A stretch of DNA of 64,000 nucleotides from Brassicibacter mesophilus (GTDB lineage Bacteria > Bacillota > Clostridia > Tissierellales > Proteiniboraceae), in the NCBI RefSeq assembly GCF_050433385.1, contig NZ_JBNPXI010000004.1:1-64000 (forward strand), read 5' to 3'. The notes under the pieces were generated by a model, which did no database searches, had not been told where the DNA came from, and saw nothing but the letters and a program-made list of their open reading frames with translations. Positions 61,959 through 64,000 of this stretch are shown here, piece by piece (within the stretch, counting starts at the first letter, position 1; each line of letters opens with the position of its first letter). Made by a program: the position numbers and the translations under genes.

Positions 61959-63125
61959 ATGAAAATAACTATTGCTGGAACAGGCTATGTAGGCCTTTCC
62001 AATGCCATACTTTTAGCACAACACAATGAAGTTATAGCATTAGATATTATTCATGACAAAGTTGATATGATCAATAACAAGAAATCTCCAATCATCGATC
62101 CAGAGATTGAAGATTTTCTTGCAACAAAGGACCTGAATCTTACGGCAACAACAGATAATTTCAAAGCATACAAAAATGCGGAATATGTTATCATCTCAAC
62201 ACCTACTAACTATGATCCGGAGAAGAATTACTTTAATACAAGAACGGTTGAAGCAGTCATTGCAAATGTACTAGCCATTAATCCAAATGCTGTTATGATT
62301 ATAAAATCTACGGTTCCTGTTGGCTATACTGAAAAAGTAAAAGAAATGTTCGATACAGAGAATATCATTTTTTCTCCGGAATTTTTAAGAGAAGGTAAAG
62401 CACTATATGATAATCTTTACCCTTCAAGAATTGTAGTAGGAGAAGAGTCTGAAAGAGCTAGAGTGTTTGCTAATCTTTTAGCTGAAGGCGCTATTAAAGA
62501 AGATATTCCAATGCTGTTTACTGGTTCTACGGAAGCTGAGGCCATCAAGCTTTTTGCAAATACTTATCTTGCAATGAGAGTGGCATATTTTAACGAATTA
62601 GATTCTTATGCTGAGGTCAGGGGACTTAATACAAAACAAATTATTAAAGGTGTTGGACTAGACCCAAGAATCGGTAATTACTATAATAACCCTTCCTTTG
62701 GTTATGGTGGATATTGCTTGCCGAAGGATACAAAGCAGCTCTTAGCAAACTACTCAGATGTGCCGCAAAATATTATGTCAGCTATCGTTGATGCAAATAG
62801 AACAAGAAAAGACCATATTGCTGACATGATCATTAAAAGACAACCTAAAATTGTTGGTATCTACAGATTAACAATGAAGATGGATTCTGATAACTTTAGA
62901 CAGTCTGCTATTCAAGGAGTCATGAAGCGTATCAAAGCAAAAGGTATTGAAGTAGTTGTATATGAACCTGCCCTTGAAGCAGATGATTTTTATAATTCAA
63001 GAGTAATTAAAGATTTTGATGAATTTAAAAAAATATCAGATGTTATCGTTGCAAACAGATTATCTGATGAAATTAAGGATGTAGCAGACAAGGTCTATAC
63101 AAGAGATTTGTTCAGTAGAGATTAG
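61959..63125 (+). CDS. ugd: UDP-glucose 6-dehydrogenase
   Basis: 388 residues, short Ugd form. N-terminal NAD motif TIAGTGYVGLSNAILLA; catalytic Cys253 in FGYGGYCLPKDTKQL; FANTYLAMRVAYFNELDSYA and the C-terminal UDP-binding domain are present. Oxidises UDP-glucose to UDP-glucuronate in two NAD-dependent steps. AAGGGGG precedes ATG 61959. Together with the epimerase it supplies uronic acids for the glycan. A strong terminator closes this unit. Confidence 0.95.
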   Translation: MKITIAGTGYVGLSNAILLAQHNEVIALDIIHDKVDMINNKKSPIIDPEIEDFLATKDLNLTATTDNFKAYKNAEYVIISTPTNYDPEKNYFNTRTVEAVIANVLAINPNAVMIIKSTVPVGYTEKVKEMFDTENIIFSPEFLREGKALYDNLYPSRIVVGEESERARVFANLLAEGAIKEDIPMLFTGSTEAEAIKLFANTYLAMRVAYFNELDSYAEVRGLNTKQIIKGVGLDPRIGNYYNNPSFGYGGYCLPKDTKQLLANYSDVPQNIMSAIVDANRTRKDHIADMIIKRQPKIVGIYRLTMKMDSDNFRQSAIQGVMKRIKAKGIEVVVYEPALEADDFYNSRVIKDFDEFKKISDVIVANRLSDEIKDVADKVYTRDLFSRD

Positions 63126-63170
63126 TTTTGAGAGAAATTATCATGAAGATATAAGTATTAATCAATTGAT

Positions 63171-63215
63171 AGCAAAGATACCTTTCTTAGAATAAACCAA
63201 AAGGTATCTTTTGCT
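63171..63215 (+). terminator. Terminator after ugd
   Basis: AGCAAAGATACCTTT (63171-63185) pairs with 63199-63215, with one extra T in the 3' arm. The symmetry allows bidirectional use, and its right arm overlaps the next promoter's -35. Confidence 0.8.
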
Positions 63216-63239
63216 GTATAGGCATATAAGTGATATAAT
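63211..63239 (+). promoter_or_regulatory. SigmaA promoter of the EpsC-like gene
   Basis: TTGCTG (63211-63216), 17-base spacer, TATAAT (63234-63239) preceded by TGA, giving an extended -10 (TG-N-TATAAT). It starts a new unit about 50 bases before ATG 63296. The -35 lies in the 3' arm of the ugd terminator. Confidence 0.7.
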
Positions 63240-63295
63240 ATAAGTAGTTTTGTAGTTATAAAAACGCTCTATTTTTAAAAGAGGGGAGCTACAGC

Positions 63296-64000
63296 ATGCA
63301 AAAAAAAATAAGAAGTATATATCTAGTTATTTTAGATGTCATTTTAATCAATCTAGCCTTTTATCTAGCATTTTACTTAAGGTTTGAAGGAAATATTCCA
63401 ATTGAGCATTTCCAGAAGTACTTGGACAACATCTTAATATTGACGGTTATAAAAATTGCCATATTTGCATACTTCAAACTTTACAAAAGCTTATGGAAAT
63501 ATGCAAGTGTAGAAGAGCTTATTCAAATTGTTGTTGCATCATTTGTTGCTAATGCTGGTGTTTTAAGCTTTCTGTTTATAAAGCAGACTCACTTGCCTAG
63601 AAGTATTTACATAATAGTTGGTATGTTAGATGTTATATTAATAGGTGGAGTACGATTTAGTTATAGAGCTCTTACAAGAATGAAAAGTAACGAGATAAAA
63701 AGAACTACTGATGAAAAGAGAGTAATGATAATTGGAGCTGGTGATGCAGGAGCTATGGTTATAAAAGAGCTTAAAAATCATACTCAGCTAAACAGTAGAC
63801 CAGTCGCTATTATTGATGATGATTATAAAAAAGAAGGACAAAGAATAAATGGTGTACCAGTATTAGGACAAAGGCTTGACATAGCAAGTGTTGCCCATAA
63901 GATGAAAATAGATGAGATAATCATAGCTATTCCATCAGCAAGTAAAAGTGATATAAGAAAAATAGTAGAGGAATGTAAAAGGACTAAGTGTAAGCTAAAG
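63296..64000 (+). CDS. Membrane nucleotide-sugar dehydratase, EpsC/FlaA1/PglF-like (truncated by window edge)
   Basis: 235 codons to the window edge, with no stop. Four N-terminal membrane helices (about residues 10-110) with the family's FYLAFYLRFEGNIP and LYKSLWKYASVEEL signatures. A CoA-binding-like Rossmann domain follows (VMIIGAGDAGAMVIKELK, about 140-230). The catalytic SDR domain expected in EpsC, CapD or WbpM would lie beyond the edge. GAGGGGAGC precedes ATG 63296. It would make a UDP-4-keto-6-deoxy sugar from UDP-GlcNAc. It has its own extended -10 promoter. Confidence 0.88.
   Translation, partial: MQKKIRSIYLVILDVILINLAFYLAFYLRFEGNIPIEHFQKYLDNILILTVIKIAIFAYFKLYKSLWKYASVEELIQIVVASFVANAGVLSFLFIKQTHLPRSIYIIVGMLDVILIGGVRFSYRALTRMKSNEIKRTTDEKRVMIIGAGDAGAMVIKELKNHTQLNSRPVAIIDDDYKKEGQRINGVPVLGQRLDIASVAHKMKIDEIIIAIPSASKSDIRKIVEECKRTKCKLK

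Overview
The window reads as chromosomal DNA of a low-GC, endospore-forming, flagellated, amino-acid-fermenting clostridium. The murA, spoIID, spoIIQ, spoIIID, mbl, flgF/G and fabZ order, a sodium-type ATP synthase c subunit, a HypD-like glycyl radical enzyme and an acetoacetate CoA-transferase cluster all suggest a Stickland-type relative of Acetoanaerobium/Peptostreptococcaceae. That placement is inferred from gene content; no 16S or database search was possible. Nearly every gene lies on the plus strand; the only minus-strand gene I support is at 34597-35010. I see no tRNA, rRNA, CRISPR array or transposase. No gene-free stretch exceeds 300 bases.

Layout. (1) 1-3281: end of a short-chain fatty-acid/acetoacetate operon (thiolase, CoA-transferase A and B, fatty acid transporter). 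(2) 3536-10955: complete F-type ATP synthase operon (atpZ-I-B-E-F-H-A-G-D-C). Two copies of a roughly 120-nt structured repeat sit inside it in opposite orientations. (3) 11168-13265: ywmB-like gene and murA. (4) 13445-33276: accessory block that separates murA from spoIID. It holds a LysM-anchored 5'-nucleotidase, a sigma54 activator, a HypD-like glycyl radical enzyme with its activase, a five-gene peptide ABC transporter, a large S-layer-anchored M6 peptidase, and a molybdate/tungstate transporter followed by a DUF364 gene. (5) 33473-41373: conserved sporulation, cell-shape, basal-body and lipid genes (spoIID, spoIIQ, spoIIID, mbl, two flgF/G-family genes, a rod-binding gene, an AEC permease, fabZ). 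(6) 41475-64000: large surface-polysaccharide locus (Wzz, Wzy-like polymerases, initiating sugar transferase, glycosyltransferases, flippase, pyruvyl transferase, FrhB-like Fe-S protein, nucleotide-sugar enzymes, and a truncated EpsC-like gene at the edge).

How the parts work together. The most coherent regulatory story is at 15.5-26.4 kb. A PAS-AAA+-Fis activator gene is followed by two perfectly spaced -24/-12 sigma54 promoters, one before the activase/HypD-like pair and one before the peptide transporter. Together with the adjacent secreted peptidase this suggests a protein/peptide utilisation regulon, possibly for hydroxyproline-rich peptides. The mod operon has a textbook sigmaA promoter whose -10 is overlapped by a ModE-type palindrome.

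The strongest candidate for something undescribed is the structured repeat at 5295-5414 and 10418-10538. Compensatory base changes support all of its stems, and it occurs in both orientations within one operon. Other notable points are a flgF/G-family protein with a duplicated central domain, related GAGTCA hairpins at both edges of the accessory block, and a leader with terminator-like and GTAGCG-loop hairpins upstream of the polysaccharide genes.
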